Position numbers and translations under genes: made by a program
Part shown: positions 22,312 to 30,920 of the stretch, piece by piece
Layout: each line of letters opens with the position of its first letter
How positions within the stretch are numbered: the first letter of the stretch is position 1
NCBI RefSeq assembly: GCF_007830735.1
Contig: NZ_VLLN01000008.1
Location: forward strand, 62,001 to 126,000
Reading direction: 5' to 3'
From: Geobacter argillaceus
GTDB lineage: Bacteria > Desulfobacterota > Desulfuromonadia > Geobacterales > DSM-12255
DNA: 64,000 nucleotides
The notes under the pieces: generated by a model
Told to the model about the DNA's origin: nothing
What the model saw: the letters and a program-made list of their open reading frames with translations, nothing else
The model's database searches: none

Positions 22312-23313
22312 ATGGAAAAGACAATCTGGACACCCGCAGACCTGCTGCAGATGTCCGGCGCTTACTGGAGCGCCTGCGCCCTGCATACCGGGGTGGAACT
22401 GGATCTTTTCACCCCCTTGGCCGAGCGGCCCCACACCGTGCCAGAACTTGCTGCGCGGCTGTCGTGTGCGGACCGTGGATTGGCCATGCTGCTCGGCGCA
22501 CTGGCGGCCCTCGGATTGCTGGAAAAGCAGGGGGAAGCCTTTGCCGCAACCGCGTTTAGCGCCGATTACCTGTCCCGCACCTCGCCCGGTTATCTGGGGT
22601 ACATCATCCGCCACCACCACCATCTGATGGCAGGCTGGGCGAGGCTTGACGAGTCAGTGCGAAGAGGTGGGCCGATAGGTGAGCGGATTTCCCACGGCAA
22701 CGATGCGGAGGCCAGGGAGAGCTTCGAGATGGGGATGTTCAACCTGGCCATGCAGCTCGCCCCCCGCATCGTCCCGCAGATCGACCTCTCCGGTCGGCGG
22801 CGCCTGCTCGATCTGGGCGGCGGTCCCGGCACCTATGCCATCCATTTCTGCCAGCACAACCCCGACCTGACCGCCGTTGTCTACGACCTCCCCTCTACCC
22901 GCCCCTTTGCCGAAAAGACTATCGCCAGTTTCGGCCTGGCCGACCGGATTGTCTTTTCGGACGGTGACTTCATTGCTCAAGGGATCGAGGGGCGCTACGA
23001 CGTGGCATGGCTGTCGCACATCCTTCACAGCGAAGACGGGGCCGGGTGCGCGATCATCCTGGAGAAGGCCGTGGCCGCCCTGGAGCCGGGCGGGCTGATT
23101 CTGATCCAGGAGTTCATCCTTGACGACGCCAAAGTCGGCCCGCTGTTCCCGGCCCTCTTCTCCCTGAACATGCTGCTGGGGACACCGGCCGGCCAGTCTT
23201 ACTCCCAGGGGGAGCTGATGCAGATGCTGTGCACGGCCGGTGCCAGTGACGTGCGGCGGCTTCCCATCGAACTCCCCAACGGTGCCGGGATCATTATGGG
23301 CAGGGTGCCGTAA
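22312..23313 (+). CDS. SAM-dependent O-methyltransferase-like protein
   Basis: This 333-residue protein has an N-terminal winged-helix dimerisation domain ([33 protein letters not shown]). The Rossmann methyltransferase domain shows the SAM motif [20 protein letters not shown], the post-[11 protein letters not shown] and the [20 protein letters not shown] segment. It belongs to the plant/bacterial O-methyltransferase type (hydroxyneurosporene/caffeate-like). The ATG at 22312 is preceded by AGGAGG; an upstream ATG abutting tadA has none. The substrate is unknown. Confidence 0.85.
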   Translation: MEKTIWTPADLLQMSGAYWSACALHTGVELDLFTPLAERPHTVPELAARLSCADRGLAMLLGALAALGLLEKQGEAFAATAFSADYLSRTSPGYLGYIIRHHHHLMAGWARLDESVRRGGPIGERISHGNDAEARESFEMGMFNLAMQLAPRIVPQIDLSGRRRLLDLGGGPGTYAIHFCQHNPDLTAVVYDLPSTRPFAEKTIASFGLADRIVFSDGDFIAQGIEGRYDVAWLSHILHSEDGAGCAIILEKAVAALEPGGLILIQEFILDDAKVGPLFPALFSLNMLLGTPAGQSYSQGELMQMLCTAGASDVRRLPIELPNGAGIIMGRVP

Positions 23314-23405
23314 CCGTTGGACGGGAAAAGTCGGCAAATAGCCCGCCCCTCGGACCTTCGCAACCTGCCCACCAATCCGTTCCCAGTACCCGTTGGGAGA
23401 GACCG

Positions 23406-24836
23406 ATGAAAATCCATTACCAGGGATGGGTCCACCGACTCATCAGGAACATGTCGGCAACAGCCCACCAGGCCCGAAAAGAGCGGGACATGCTGGAGCA
23501 GCTCCTGGAGCATGCCTACGAAGGGCTCATCATCACCGATGCCGATGGTGTCATCCTGAAGATCAACCAATCCTATGCCAAATTTCTCGGGAAACGGGAG
23601 GATGAGGTGGTCGGCCAGCCCGTGACGAACGTGGTGGAAAATACCCGAATGCATATCGTTGCAAAGAGCGGCGTCCCGGAAATTGCACAGGTGCAGAAGA
23701 TCAAAGGCCACCAGATGATCTGCAGCCGGATACCCATCTTTGAGAACGGCAAGGTGGTGGCAGTGGTCGGCAAGGTGATGTTCCAGGACCTGGCCGACCT
23801 TTTTGCCATGACGGACAAATTCAAGTCGCTCAATAGCGAGCTGGAGTATTACAAGAGCGCTCTGAGCAGGCAGTTGAGCGCCAAGTATTCGTTCAATCAC
23901 ATTGTCGGCAACAGCAAGGAACTGGAGTGGGTGAAGGAACTGGGGAAACGGGTCGCAAAAAGCAACACCACGGTCTTGTTGAAAGGCGAGAGCGGTACCG
24001 GCAAGGAGCTTTTTGCCCATGCCATCCATATAGAAAGCCAGCGGGCGTTGGGTCCGTTCATCAAGGTGAACTGCGCCGCCATTCCGGAAAACCTGTTCGA
24101 AGCTGAGCTGTTCGGCTACAAGGAAGGGGCCTTTACCGGCGCCCGGACCAAGGGAAAACGCGGCCGCTTCAGCATGGCCCACCAGGGAACCATCTTTCTG
24201 GACGAAATCAGCGAGCTCCCTTTGACCATGCAGGTGAAGCTGCTCCGGGTTCTCCAGGAGCGTGAAATAGAACCGGTGGGCGCCGAGCGGCCCGAAACGG
24301 TGGACGTAAGAATCATCGCCGCCTCGAACCGTGACCTGGAGACCCTGGTCAAACAGGGGCTCTTCCGCCATGACCTCTACTACCGGCTCAATGTCGTCAT
24401 GCTGGAGATCCCGCCCCTCCGAGCACGTCGCGACGACATCCCGCAGCTGATCCGCTTCCACCTGCGCCAGTTGGAAAAGGAGACCGGCATCCCGGTGGAG
24501 GGGGTGGACCACGACGTTGAGGAGATCTTCACCGCCTATGACTGGCCCGGCAACGTCCGGGAACTCCGCAACGTGCTGGAACAGACCCTGTATGTAAAAA
24601 GCGGCACTATTGTCACGAAGCAGGACCTTCCCCGAGCACTGGCCCGGACTGGCCCCCTCGACAGCCCCTTCGACCATCGCCAGACCCTGAAGTACATCCT
24701 GCAGCAGGTGGAGGAAGAGGCAATCCGCCGGACAATCCAGGAAGAAAAGGGGAGCAAGCTGGCAGCAGCAGCCCGCCTCGGTATCAGCAAATCCTCTCTC
24801 TATGCGAAAATTGGCCAGTATGAGATCGGTGACTGA
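23406..24836 (+). CDS. PAS-domain sigma-54-dependent transcriptional activator
   Basis: This 476-residue enhancer-binding protein has a PAS domain at about 30-140 ([20 protein letters not shown]). Its AAA+ domain at about 165-390 has Walker A GESGTGKE, the sigma-54 contact loop GAFTGA, Walker [13 protein letters not shown] and arginine-rich sensor. A Fis-type HTH lies at the end ([20 protein letters not shown]). It resembles AtoC/NtrC-like PAS regulators without a receiver domain, so the PAS domain, rather than phosphorylation, should sense the signal. Immediately downstream lie three palindromes and a sigma-54 promoter. They point to the ABC transporter/CoA-transferase operon as its target. 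Confidence 0.94.
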   Translation: MKIHYQGWVHRLIRNMSATAHQARKERDMLEQLLEHAYEGLIITDADGVILKINQSYAKFLGKREDEVVGQPVTNVVENTRMHIVAKSGVPEIAQVQKIKGHQMICSRIPIFENGKVVAVVGKVMFQDLADLFAMTDKFKSLNSELEYYKSALSRQLSAKYSFNHIVGNSKELEWVKELGKRVAKSNTTVLLKGESGTGKELFAHAIHIESQRALGPFIKVNCAAIPENLFEAELFGYKEGAFTGARTKGKRGRFSMAHQGTIFLDEISELPLTMQVKLLRVLQEREIEPVGAERPETVDVRIIAASNRDLETLVKQGLFRHDLYYRLNVVMLEIPPLRARRDDIPQLIRFHLRQLEKETGIPVEGVDHDVEEIFTAYDWPGNVRELRNVLEQTLYVKSGTIVTKQDLPRALARTGPLDSPFDHRQTLKYILQQVEEEAIRRTIQEEKGSKLAAAARLGISKSSLYAKIGQYEIGD

Positions 24837-24860
24837 GCGGTCCGCTGCTAACGCCCATGC

Positions 24861-25021
24861 ATTCCAGACAACTGGAATCTTTGTCCAGAAATCTGGAATC
24901 AACTACCATTACCGACAACTCCTTGCTAACACCCGTTTATAGGGGCTTTAGAACAGCTGCCCTCCCGTACACCCCGTATACCCATTAAAACAAACCATTT
25001 AATATTCCAAAATTCTGGAAT
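24861..25021. promoter_or_regulatory. Three palindromic activator sites (ATTCCAG-N4-CTGGAAT type)
   Basis: Site 1 (24861-24878) is ATTCCAG-ACAA-CTGGAAT, a perfect 7-bp inverted repeat. Site 2 (24883-24896) is TCCAGA-AA-TCTGGA. Site 3 (25004-25021) is ATTCCA-AAATTC-TGGAAT. They lie about 120-280 bp upstream of the -24/-12 promoter, the normal distance for enhancer sites. The regulator gene ends just before site 1. Confidence 0.85.
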
Positions 25022-25138
25022 CCACCCTCTCCCCGCGAAGATCCGAGTCCGTGAATTCTGTTGGCCAATCTTTGGCCATGCAGGGAATTATCATTTATAA
25101 ACATAGTTTTATAAAATTAGTTCAACCTCTTCGTTAGC

Positions 25139-25154
25139 TTGGCACCATCCTTGC
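25139..25154 (+). promoter_or_regulatory. Sigma-54 (-24/-12) promoter of the transporter/ketone-body operon
   Basis: TTGGCAC (25139-25145), 5 bp, then TTGC (25151-25154) matches the TGGCAC-N5-TTGC consensus. The invariant GG and GC are spaced by the required 10 bp. It lies about 95 bp before the Usp ATG, with an AT-rich stretch (25081-25125) between it and the activator sites. This stretch may bend the DNA. Confidence 0.88.
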
Positions 25155-25246
25155 CATACAAAATAGCAATTATGCAATATTTATAAACGTTGCTTCGTCG
25201 GACAACAGTGGTACATAGATAAAATACTGTTCTTCAAGAGGGGCAT

Positions 25247-26053
25247 ATGGTCCTGCGAAATATTCTCCTGCATATCGACGCATCACCCGCCTGCGAGGGC
25301 CGCATCGATCTGGCCCTGGCCATTGCGAAACAGCACGGAGCATCCGTCACCGGGCTTTCGATCATCACCCATGCACCTCACGAACCTCGGCGGCAGGTAA
25401 TGGAGCAGCAAACAGCCGAACGGGCCGAACGTTTCCGGCAAAGGGGAATTTCAGCCGGGGTTCCGGTCCAGTGGCGCAACGTGGAGTGGGGGGTGGTTGG
25501 GGTGGGAATGGCAGAGGTCCTGATCCGCCAGAGCTACGCCACCGACCTGGTGATCGTCGGGCAGAGCGGCGGGCCGGCCCAGCGCCTCGGGGTTCCGGCC
25601 GACCTCCCCCAGCGCCTGCTGCTCGGCAGCGGTAGGCCGGTACTGGTAGTCCCCCATGCCGGGCGGTTTCACGCCACCGGGAATCGTATCCTGGTTGCCT
25701 GGAAAGAAGGGCGCGAAGCAACCAGGGCCTTGAGCGAAGCCATGCCGCTCCTGACCGGGGCAACAACGGTCCGGCTCCTGACCGTGGCACCCGCCGATCC
25801 CGCCGGCCAGCCCGATCCATGGGAGGGTATCCGGGAATACCTGGGGCGACACGGGGTACACGTCGAAACCGAACTGGTGCCGACCACGGCCACACCACTC
25901 GGCGACCTGCTCCTGAACCGGGTTTGCGACGAGGAGTTTGACCTGCTGGTCATGGGGGCCTTTGCCCATTCATCCCAGGGAGGGGTGGTGCTGGGCACGG
26001 TTGCGGCCCAGATTCTCCGGGAGATGACCGTACCGGTGCTGATGGCTCACTAG
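25247..26053 (+). CDS. Tandem universal stress protein (UspA-like)
   Basis: The 268-residue cytosolic protein has two Usp-fold repeats. The first begins NILLHIDASPACEGRIDLAL and the second NRILVAWKEGREATRALSEA. The typical C-terminal ATP-contact motif is GAFAHSSQGGVVLGTVAAQI. Usp proteins bind ATP or other ligands and are often induced in stress. Here it is the first gene of the sigma-54 operon, 18 bp before livG, so it is probably tied to uptake or catabolism of the same substrate rather than to general stress. Confidence 0.88.
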   Translation: MVLRNILLHIDASPACEGRIDLALAIAKQHGASVTGLSIITHAPHEPRRQVMEQQTAERAERFRQRGISAGVPVQWRNVEWGVVGVGMAEVLIRQSYATDLVIVGQSGGPAQRLGVPADLPQRLLLGSGRPVLVVPHAGRFHATGNRILVAWKEGREATRALSEAMPLLTGATTVRLLTVAPADPAGQPDPWEGIREYLGRHGVHVETELVPTTATPLGDLLLNRVCDEEFDLLVMGAFAHSSQGGVVLGTVAAQILREMTVPVLMAH

Positions 26054-26071
26054 ATCTGTAAAGGACGAGCA

Positions 26072-26824
26072 ATGAGCGACTACATTCTGGAAACGCGGAA
26101 CCTTTCCAAGGAGTTCAAGGGGTTCACGGCGGTGAGCGACGTCAACCTGCAGGTCAGGCGCGGCCAGATCCATGCCCTGATCGGCCCGAACGGGGCGGGC
26201 AAGACTACCGTGTTCAATCTCCTGACCAAGTTCATCACCCCGACCGCCGGCACCATTACCTTCAACGGGAATGACATCACCCGTGAGAAACCGGCCGATG
26301 TCGCACTGCGCGGCATTGTGCGGTCGTTCCAGATCTCGGCGGTCTTCCCCAACCTGACACCCATGGAGAACGTCAGGGTGGCCCTGCAGCGCCGGCTCGG
26401 CACCTCCTACCACTTCTGGCGCTCTTCCGCCTCCCTTTCCACCCTGGACGACCGTGCCCGGCAACTTCTGGAGTCCGTGGGGCTCCTGGAGCTGGCCCAC
26501 GAGCCGACAATGGAGCTTTCCTACGGCCGTAAAAGGGCGCTGGAGATCGCCACCACCCTGGCCCTGGACCCTGAGCTGATGCTGCTTGACGAGCCGACCC
26601 AGGGGATGGGGGCCGAGGACGTGGGGCGGATCACCGACCTGGTCAGGACGGTGGCTGCCAGCCGGACCATCCTGATGGTGGAACACAATCTGAACGTGGT
26701 GGCAACCCTGGCAGACCGGATCACGGTCCTGCAGCGGGGCTCCATCCTGGCGGAGGGGTCGTACGACGAGGTGTCGGCCAATCCCCAGGTCCTTGAGGCA
26801 TACATGGGGTGTGGCCATGCATGA
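26072..26824 (+). CDS. ABC transporter ATP-binding protein, branched-chain amino acid type (LivG-like)
   Basis: This 250-residue ATPase belongs to the hydrophobic-amino-acid-transport (HAAT) family. It has Walker A GPNGAGKTTVFNLLTK, the LivG signature segment ELSYGRKRALEIATTLALDP (signature SYGRKRALE) and Walker B LMLLDEPTQGMG with a following H-loop VEHN. It overlaps the next ATPase gene by 8 bp. In this operon the transporter is followed by ketone-body genes, so its substrate may be a short-chain carboxylate rather than an amino acid. Confidence 0.92.
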   Translation: MSDYILETRNLSKEFKGFTAVSDVNLQVRRGQIHALIGPNGAGKTTVFNLLTKFITPTAGTITFNGNDITREKPADVALRGIVRSFQISAVFPNLTPMENVRVALQRRLGTSYHFWRSSASLSTLDDRARQLLESVGLLELAHEPTMELSYGRKRALEIATTLALDPELMLLDEPTQGMGAEDVGRITDLVRTVAASRTILMVEHNLNVVATLADRITVLQRGSILAEGSYDEVSANPQVLEAYMGCGHA

Positions 26825-27533
26825 TACCGGTGCCGGCGTCCTGCTCTCCCTCAGCGGTGTCAACGCGTTCTACGGCGAGTCCCATATTCTCCACGACATA
26901 AACCTGTCGGTGCGGGAAGGCGAACTGGTCACCCTGCTCGGCCGCAACGGCGCCGGCAAGACCACCATCCTCAAGTCGATCATGGGGCTGGTGGGGCGGC
27001 GTAGCGGCTCCATTACCGTGGACGGCCGGGAAACCTGCCATCTGCCGACCCACCGGATCGCCCGCCTGGGTATCGGTTACTGTCCGGAGGAGCGGGGGAT
27101 CTTTTCGAGCCTGAGCGTGGAGGAGAACCTGCTCCTCCCCCCCATGGTCAAGGAGGGCGGGATGACCCTGGCCGAGATCTACGACATGTTCCCGAACCTT
27201 TTGGAGCGGCGCAGCAGCACCGGCACCCGGCTCTCCGGCGGCGAGCAGCAGATGCTGGCCATGGCCAGAATACTCCGGACCGGCGCCACGCTCCTCCTGC
27301 TGGACGAGATCACCGAAGGGCTGGCGCCGGTGATTGTCCAGGCCCTGGGGCGGCTGACCGGGCAGCTCAAGGAGAAGGGGTTCACCATCATCCTGGTGGA
27401 ACAGAACTTCCGCTTTGCAGCCGAAGTCGCCGACCGTCATTACATCATCGAAAACGGCCGGGTCGTGGAAATGATCGACCGGAAAGACGTGGAAACGAGT
27501 GCTGCCGTCTTCAACCGCCACCTGGGGGTTTAG
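26817..27533 (+). CDS. ABC transporter ATP-binding protein, branched-chain amino acid type (LivF-like)
   Basis: This is the second ATPase of the HAAT-type importer, 238 residues. Walker A is GRNGAGKTTILKSIMG, the signature is LSGGEQQMLAMARIL and Walker B is TLLLLDEITEGLAP. The ATG at 26817 gives MHDTGAGVLLSLSGVNAFYG and overlaps the livG-like stop by 8 bp. A more upstream start would run further into livG. The pair of dissimilar ATPases is typical of Liv systems. Confidence 0.92.
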   Translation: MHDTGAGVLLSLSGVNAFYGESHILHDINLSVREGELVTLLGRNGAGKTTILKSIMGLVGRRSGSITVDGRETCHLPTHRIARLGIGYCPEERGIFSSLSVEENLLLPPMVKEGGMTLAEIYDMFPNLLERRSSTGTRLSGGEQQMLAMARILRTGATLLLLDEITEGLAPVIVQALGRLTGQLKEKGFTIILVEQNFRFAAEVADRHYIIENGRVVEMIDRKDVETSAAVFNRHLGV

Positions 27534-27574
27534 GAACAAGTCCAAGCAGTCGAGCAGACGAAAGGAGAATGACA

Positions 27575-28801
27575 ATGAACGTGATGCTTCGCAAGGCACT
27601 GGCAGGGATGTTGATCGGGGTGCTGGCCTCAGCCCCGGCACTGGCCGCACCCGCCAAGGGGATTTCCGACAACGTGGTGAAGATCGGCGTCCTTACCGAC
27701 ATGTCCGGTGTCTATTCGGCCATTGGCGGCAAAGGGACCCTGACCGCGGTTGAGATGGCCGTGGCAGACTTCGGCGGCAAGGTGCTCGGCAAGCCGATCC
27801 AGGTCATCTCCGCCGACCATCAGAACAAGGCCGACATCGCCTCCACCAAGGCGAGGGAGTGGTTCGACACCGGCAAGGTGGACATGGTGACCGGTCTGCT
27901 CAACTCGGCCTGCGCCCTTGCTGTGCAGAAGATCGGCGCCGACAAGAAGCGGATCACCATGAACACCGGTGCCGGCTCCACCGACCTGACCAACAAGGAC
28001 TGCACCCCTTACGGCATCCACTATGCCTACGACAACTACGCCCTGGCCAACGTGGCCGGCAGCGCCATCGTCAGCCACGGCGGCAAGAGCTGGTACTTCA
28101 TCACCGCCGACTACGCCTTTGGCCACTCCCTGGAGAAGAACACCAGCAATTTCGTCCAGAAGCTGGGGGGCAAGGTGGTCGGCTCGGTGCGGCATCCCCT
28201 CTCCACTGCCGACTTCTCCTCCTACCTCCTGCAGGCCCAGTCTTCCGGCGCCAAGGTGATCGGCCTGGCCAACGCCGGCGGTGACTTCACCAACGCGGTG
28301 AAACAGGCCCGTGAATTCGGCATCGTCCAGAAAGGGCAGATCATTGCCGGCATGCTGGTCTTCGACACCGACGTGAAGAGCCTGGGGCTGAACACCGCCC
28401 AGGGTATGCAGTTTGCCAGCGGCTTCTACTGGGACCGTGACAAGGCGACCCGCGACTGGTCCAAGCGGTTCTACGCCAAACACAAGGCGATGCCTACCAT
28501 GGATCAGGCCGGCGCCTACTCCGCCACCATGAACTACCTGAAGGCAATCAAGGCCGCCGGCACCGACGACCCGGATGCCGTCATGGCCAAGCTCCGCTCC
28601 ATGAACATCAGCGACTTTTTTGCGGTAAACGGGAAGATCAGAGCCGACGGCCGGATGGTGCACGACATGTACCTCATGGAGGTGAAGAAACCGTCCGAAT
28701 CCAAGGGGGAGTGGGACATCCTGAAGATCGTCAAGACCGTGCCCGGCGACCAGGCCTTCATGCCGCTCTCCGAGAGCGTCTGTTCACAGGTAAAGAAGTA
28801 G
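27575..28801 (+). CDS. Periplasmic substrate-binding protein, HAAT/LivK type
   Basis: The 408-residue protein has a Sec signal peptide ending ASAPALA-AP. It starts at the second ATG of ATGACAATG, which is spaced 7 bp from AGGAG; the first ATG is too close. The mature protein begins KGISDNVVKIGVLTDMSGVY, the peripla_BP_6 beginning, and carries VTGLLNSACALAVQKI and the conserved YAYDNYALANVAGSAI. It should capture the ligand in the periplasm for the LivHM-type permease. Related family members bind branched-chain amino acids, urea or short aromatic and aliphatic acids, so the ligand must be inferred from context. Two hairpins follow the gene. Confidence 0.9.
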   Translation: MNVMLRKALAGMLIGVLASAPALAAPAKGISDNVVKIGVLTDMSGVYSAIGGKGTLTAVEMAVADFGGKVLGKPIQVISADHQNKADIASTKAREWFDTGKVDMVTGLLNSACALAVQKIGADKKRITMNTGAGSTDLTNKDCTPYGIHYAYDNYALANVAGSAIVSHGGKSWYFITADYAFGHSLEKNTSNFVQKLGGKVVGSVRHPLSTADFSSYLLQAQSSGAKVIGLANAGGDFTNAVKQAREFGIVQKGQIIAGMLVFDTDVKSLGLNTAQGMQFASGFYWDRDKATRDWSKRFYAKHKAMPTMDQAGAYSATMNYLKAIKAAGTDDPDAVMAKLRSMNISDFFAVNGKIRADGRMVHDMYLMEVKKPSESKGEWDILKIVKTVPGDQAFMPLSESVCSQVKK

Positions 28802-28860
28802 GGGCGGCGTTGCGCCGCCCGATTTATGGGCATAAAACAGGGGCGGGGTGACCCCGCCCC
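28802..28860 (+). repeat. Two GC-rich hairpins between binding protein and permease genes
   Basis: GGGCGGCG-TTG-CGCCGCCC (28802-28820) and GGGGCGGGG-TGA-CCCCGCCCC (28841-28860, plus G at 28840) are perfect 8- and 9-bp stems. They lie between the binding-protein stop and the permease start. They lack U-runs. Such stems commonly stabilise the upstream mRNA so that the binding protein is made in excess. Confidence 0.6.
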
Positions 28861-28885
28861 CACGCAGAACAACGGAGAGGGCACC

Positions 28886-29791
28886 ATGGACGTCACATTC
28901 CAGACCGTCATGTCGCAACTGATGCTCGGGCTCAACAACGGCGCCTTCTACGCCGTCCTGAGCCTGGGGCTGGCGGTGATCTTCGGCCTCCTGAACATCA
29001 TCAACTTCGCCCATGGCGCCCTCTACATGCTGGGGGCCTTCGTGGCCCTGCTCGGCTACACGGAACTGGGGCCGCTCCTGGGGATGCCCGAATTCCGCCT
29101 CAACTACTGGGCCGCCCTGATCGTCGCGCCACTGGTGGTAGGAGGGATCGGCATCATTTTGGAGCGGACCATGCTGCGCCGGCTCTACCGGGTCGACCAC
29201 CTCTACGGCCTCCTCCTCACCTTCGGCGTGGCGCTGATCTTCCAGGGGATTTTCACCAACTACTTCAACGTCTCCGGCACCCCGTACGACGGCAAGCCCG
29301 AGCTCCTGAACGGCGTGGTGAACCTGGGATTCATGATGTTTCCCACCTACCGGCTCTGGTCGATCGTGGTGTCGCTGACAATCTGCTTCGGCACCTGGTT
29401 CATGATCGAACGGACCCGGCTCGGCTCCTATCTGCGGGCCGGCACCGAAAACCCGCACCTGGTGCAGGCATTCGGCATCAACATACCCCTGATGGTCACC
29501 CTGACCTATGGCTACGGAGTGGGGCTGGCCGCCTTTGCCGGGGTGGTGGCCGCACCGATCTACTCCGTCAGCCCGGTCATGGGGGCGGAGATGATCATCA
29601 CCGTCTTCGCGGTGGTGGTGATCGGCGGCATGGGCTCCATCATGGGGGCAATCGTCACCGGGCTGGCCCTCGGCATGGTGGAGGGGCTGACCAAGGTGAT
29701 CTACCCGCCGGCATCCAGCACGGTCATCTTCTTCATGATGGTGCTGGTCCTGCTGGTGAAGCCGGCCGGGCTCTTCGGCAAGGAACAGTAA
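28886..29791 (+). CDS. ABC transporter permease, branched-chain type (LivH-like)
   Basis: This 301-residue inner-membrane permease of the HAAT family has about eight hydrophobic segments. The signatures are AFYAVLSLGLAVIFGLLNII and NFAHGALYMLGAF. The conserved GGMGSIMGAIVTG lies in the cytoplasmic EAA-like loop. The ATG at 28886 follows GGAGAGGGCACC; the longer frame upstream would translate a repetitive hairpin region. A 17-bp inverted repeat follows, then the LivM-like gene. The permease pair would form a heterodimeric channel. Confidence 0.92.
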   Translation: MDVTFQTVMSQLMLGLNNGAFYAVLSLGLAVIFGLLNIINFAHGALYMLGAFVALLGYTELGPLLGMPEFRLNYWAALIVAPLVVGGIGIILERTMLRRLYRVDHLYGLLLTFGVALIFQGIFTNYFNVSGTPYDGKPELLNGVVNLGFMMFPTYRLWSIVVSLTICFGTWFMIERTRLGSYLRAGTENPHLVQAFGINIPLMVTLTYGYGVGLAAFAGVVAAPIYSVSPVMGAEMIITVFAVVVIGGMGSIMGAIVTGLALGMVEGLTKVIYPPASSTVIFFMMVLVLLVKPAGLFGKEQ

Positions 29792-29833
29792 GAGTCTGCC
29801 AGGAAATGTAACTGTTATTTCCCGGCAGACTCT
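29791..29833 (+). repeat. 17-bp inverted repeat between livH-like and livM-like genes
   Basis: AGAGTCTGCCAGGAAAT (29791-29807) pairs with ATTTCCCGGCAGACTCT (29817-29833), with one mismatch and a 9-nt loop. It lies in the 55-bp gap between the two permease genes. It begins right at the livH stop. No U-run follows, so a processing, stability or regulator-binding role is possible. Confidence 0.65.
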
Positions 29834-29846
29834 AAAGGGAGACGGT

Positions 29847-30788
29847 ATGAATCGCACGCTCTGGCTGGTGCTCCTGGTAGCGGGTCTGGCAGCCCCCTTT
29901 GTCATCTACCCGGTATTCGTGATGGAGCTCCTCTGCTTCGCACTTTTTGCCTGCGCCTTCAATCTCCTGCTCGGTTACTCGGGACTCCTCTCCTTCGGCC
30001 ATGCCGCCTTCTTCGGTGGCGCGGCCTACGTGACCGGCTACCTGGTGAAGAATGCCGGCCTGACCCCGGAACTGGGGGTACTGGCCGGCACCCTCTTCGC
30101 CGGTGCGCTGGGGTTCGTCTTCGGCAGCCTGGCCATCCGCCGCCAGGGGATCTACTTCGCCATGATCACCCTGGCCCTGGCCCAGATCATCTATTTCGTC
30201 GCCATCAAGGCGCCGTTCACCGGCGGCGAGGACGGCCTGCAGGACATCCCTCGGGGAAGGCTCCTGGGGATGCTCGACCTGGACCACGTCTACCACCTGT
30301 GGGGCAAGACCCTGGAGCTGAACCTCTACTACTTCGTCTTCGCCCTCTTCTGTATCGGGTTCTGGCTGGTCCACCGGACCATTCATTCCCCCTTCGGCCA
30401 GGTCCTGAAGGCGATCAGGGAGAACGAGCCGCGGGCCGTATCCCTCGGGTACAAGGTGGAGCGGTTCAAGTTGATTGCCTTTGTCATCTCCGCCTCCCTG
30501 GCCGGCATGGCCGGAGCTGCCAAGGCCCTGGTCTTCCAGCTGGCGTCGCTCACGGACGTCAACTGGCACACGTCGGGCGAGGTGGTGCTCATGACCCTGC
30601 TGGGAGGGCTCGGCACGGTCCTCGGGCCGCTGGCCGGCGCCTTCACGGTGGTCACGCTCCACTCCAAGCTGAGCGCCATCGGTTCCTGGGTAACGGTGGT
30701 CATCGGCGCCATCTTCGTCATCTGCGTACTCGCCTTCCGGCGGGGGTTCGTGGGTGAACTGGGGCGGCTTTTGAAGCGGTCGCTGTAG
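29847..30788 (+). CDS. ABC transporter permease, branched-chain type (LivM-like)
   Basis: This 313-residue second permease of the importer has about nine hydrophobic segments. The family-typical segments are LCFALFACAFNLLLGYSGLL, SFGHAAFFGGAAYVTGYLV and REN-EPRAVSLGYKVERFKL with the conserved GGLGTVLGPLAGA. It begins after AAAGGGAGACGGT. It completes the set LivG-LivF-LivK-LivH-LivM in one unit, so the transporter is likely whole. The next gene is a CoA-transferase, after a 132-bp repeat-containing gap. Confidence 0.92.
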   Translation: MNRTLWLVLLVAGLAAPFVIYPVFVMELLCFALFACAFNLLLGYSGLLSFGHAAFFGGAAYVTGYLVKNAGLTPELGVLAGTLFAGALGFVFGSLAIRRQGIYFAMITLALAQIIYFVAIKAPFTGGEDGLQDIPRGRLLGMLDLDHVYHLWGKTLELNLYYFVFALFCIGFWLVHRTIHSPFGQVLKAIRENEPRAVSLGYKVERFKLIAFVISASLAGMAGAAKALVFQLASLTDVNWHTSGEVVLMTLLGGLGTVLGPLAGAFTVVTLHSKLSAIGSWVTVVIGAIFVICVLAFRRGFVGELGRLLKRSL

Positions 30789-30801
30789 CTCTTGAACAAA
30801 C

Positions 30802-30885
30802 GTAGGTTGGGTTAGGCGGTTGTATCGCCGTAACCCAACGAATCAGCGGTATTTGTCGGGTTACGCTGGCGCTAACCCAACCTAC
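30802..30885. repeat. GTAGGTTGGGTTAG inverted-repeat element
   Basis: GTAGGTTGGGTTAG (30802-30815) pairs exactly with CTAACCCAACCTAC (30872-30885). Internal copies of GTAACCCAAC (30830-30839) and GTCGGGTTACG (30855-30865) give a double hairpin. I recall this type of GTAGGTTGGGTTAGCG-GTAACCCAAC repeat between genes of many proteobacteria. It is probably a REP-like or palindromic repeat element inside the operon. Confidence 0.7.
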
Positions 30886-30920
30886 AATCCTGAATCCGGG
30901 ATTCTTGCGGAGGATCAACA

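Noticed and set aside
26072-30788. Branched-chain amino acid transporter as substrate assignment
   Set aside because: The family is right, but gene context with ketone-body enzymes makes an amino acid substrate unproven.
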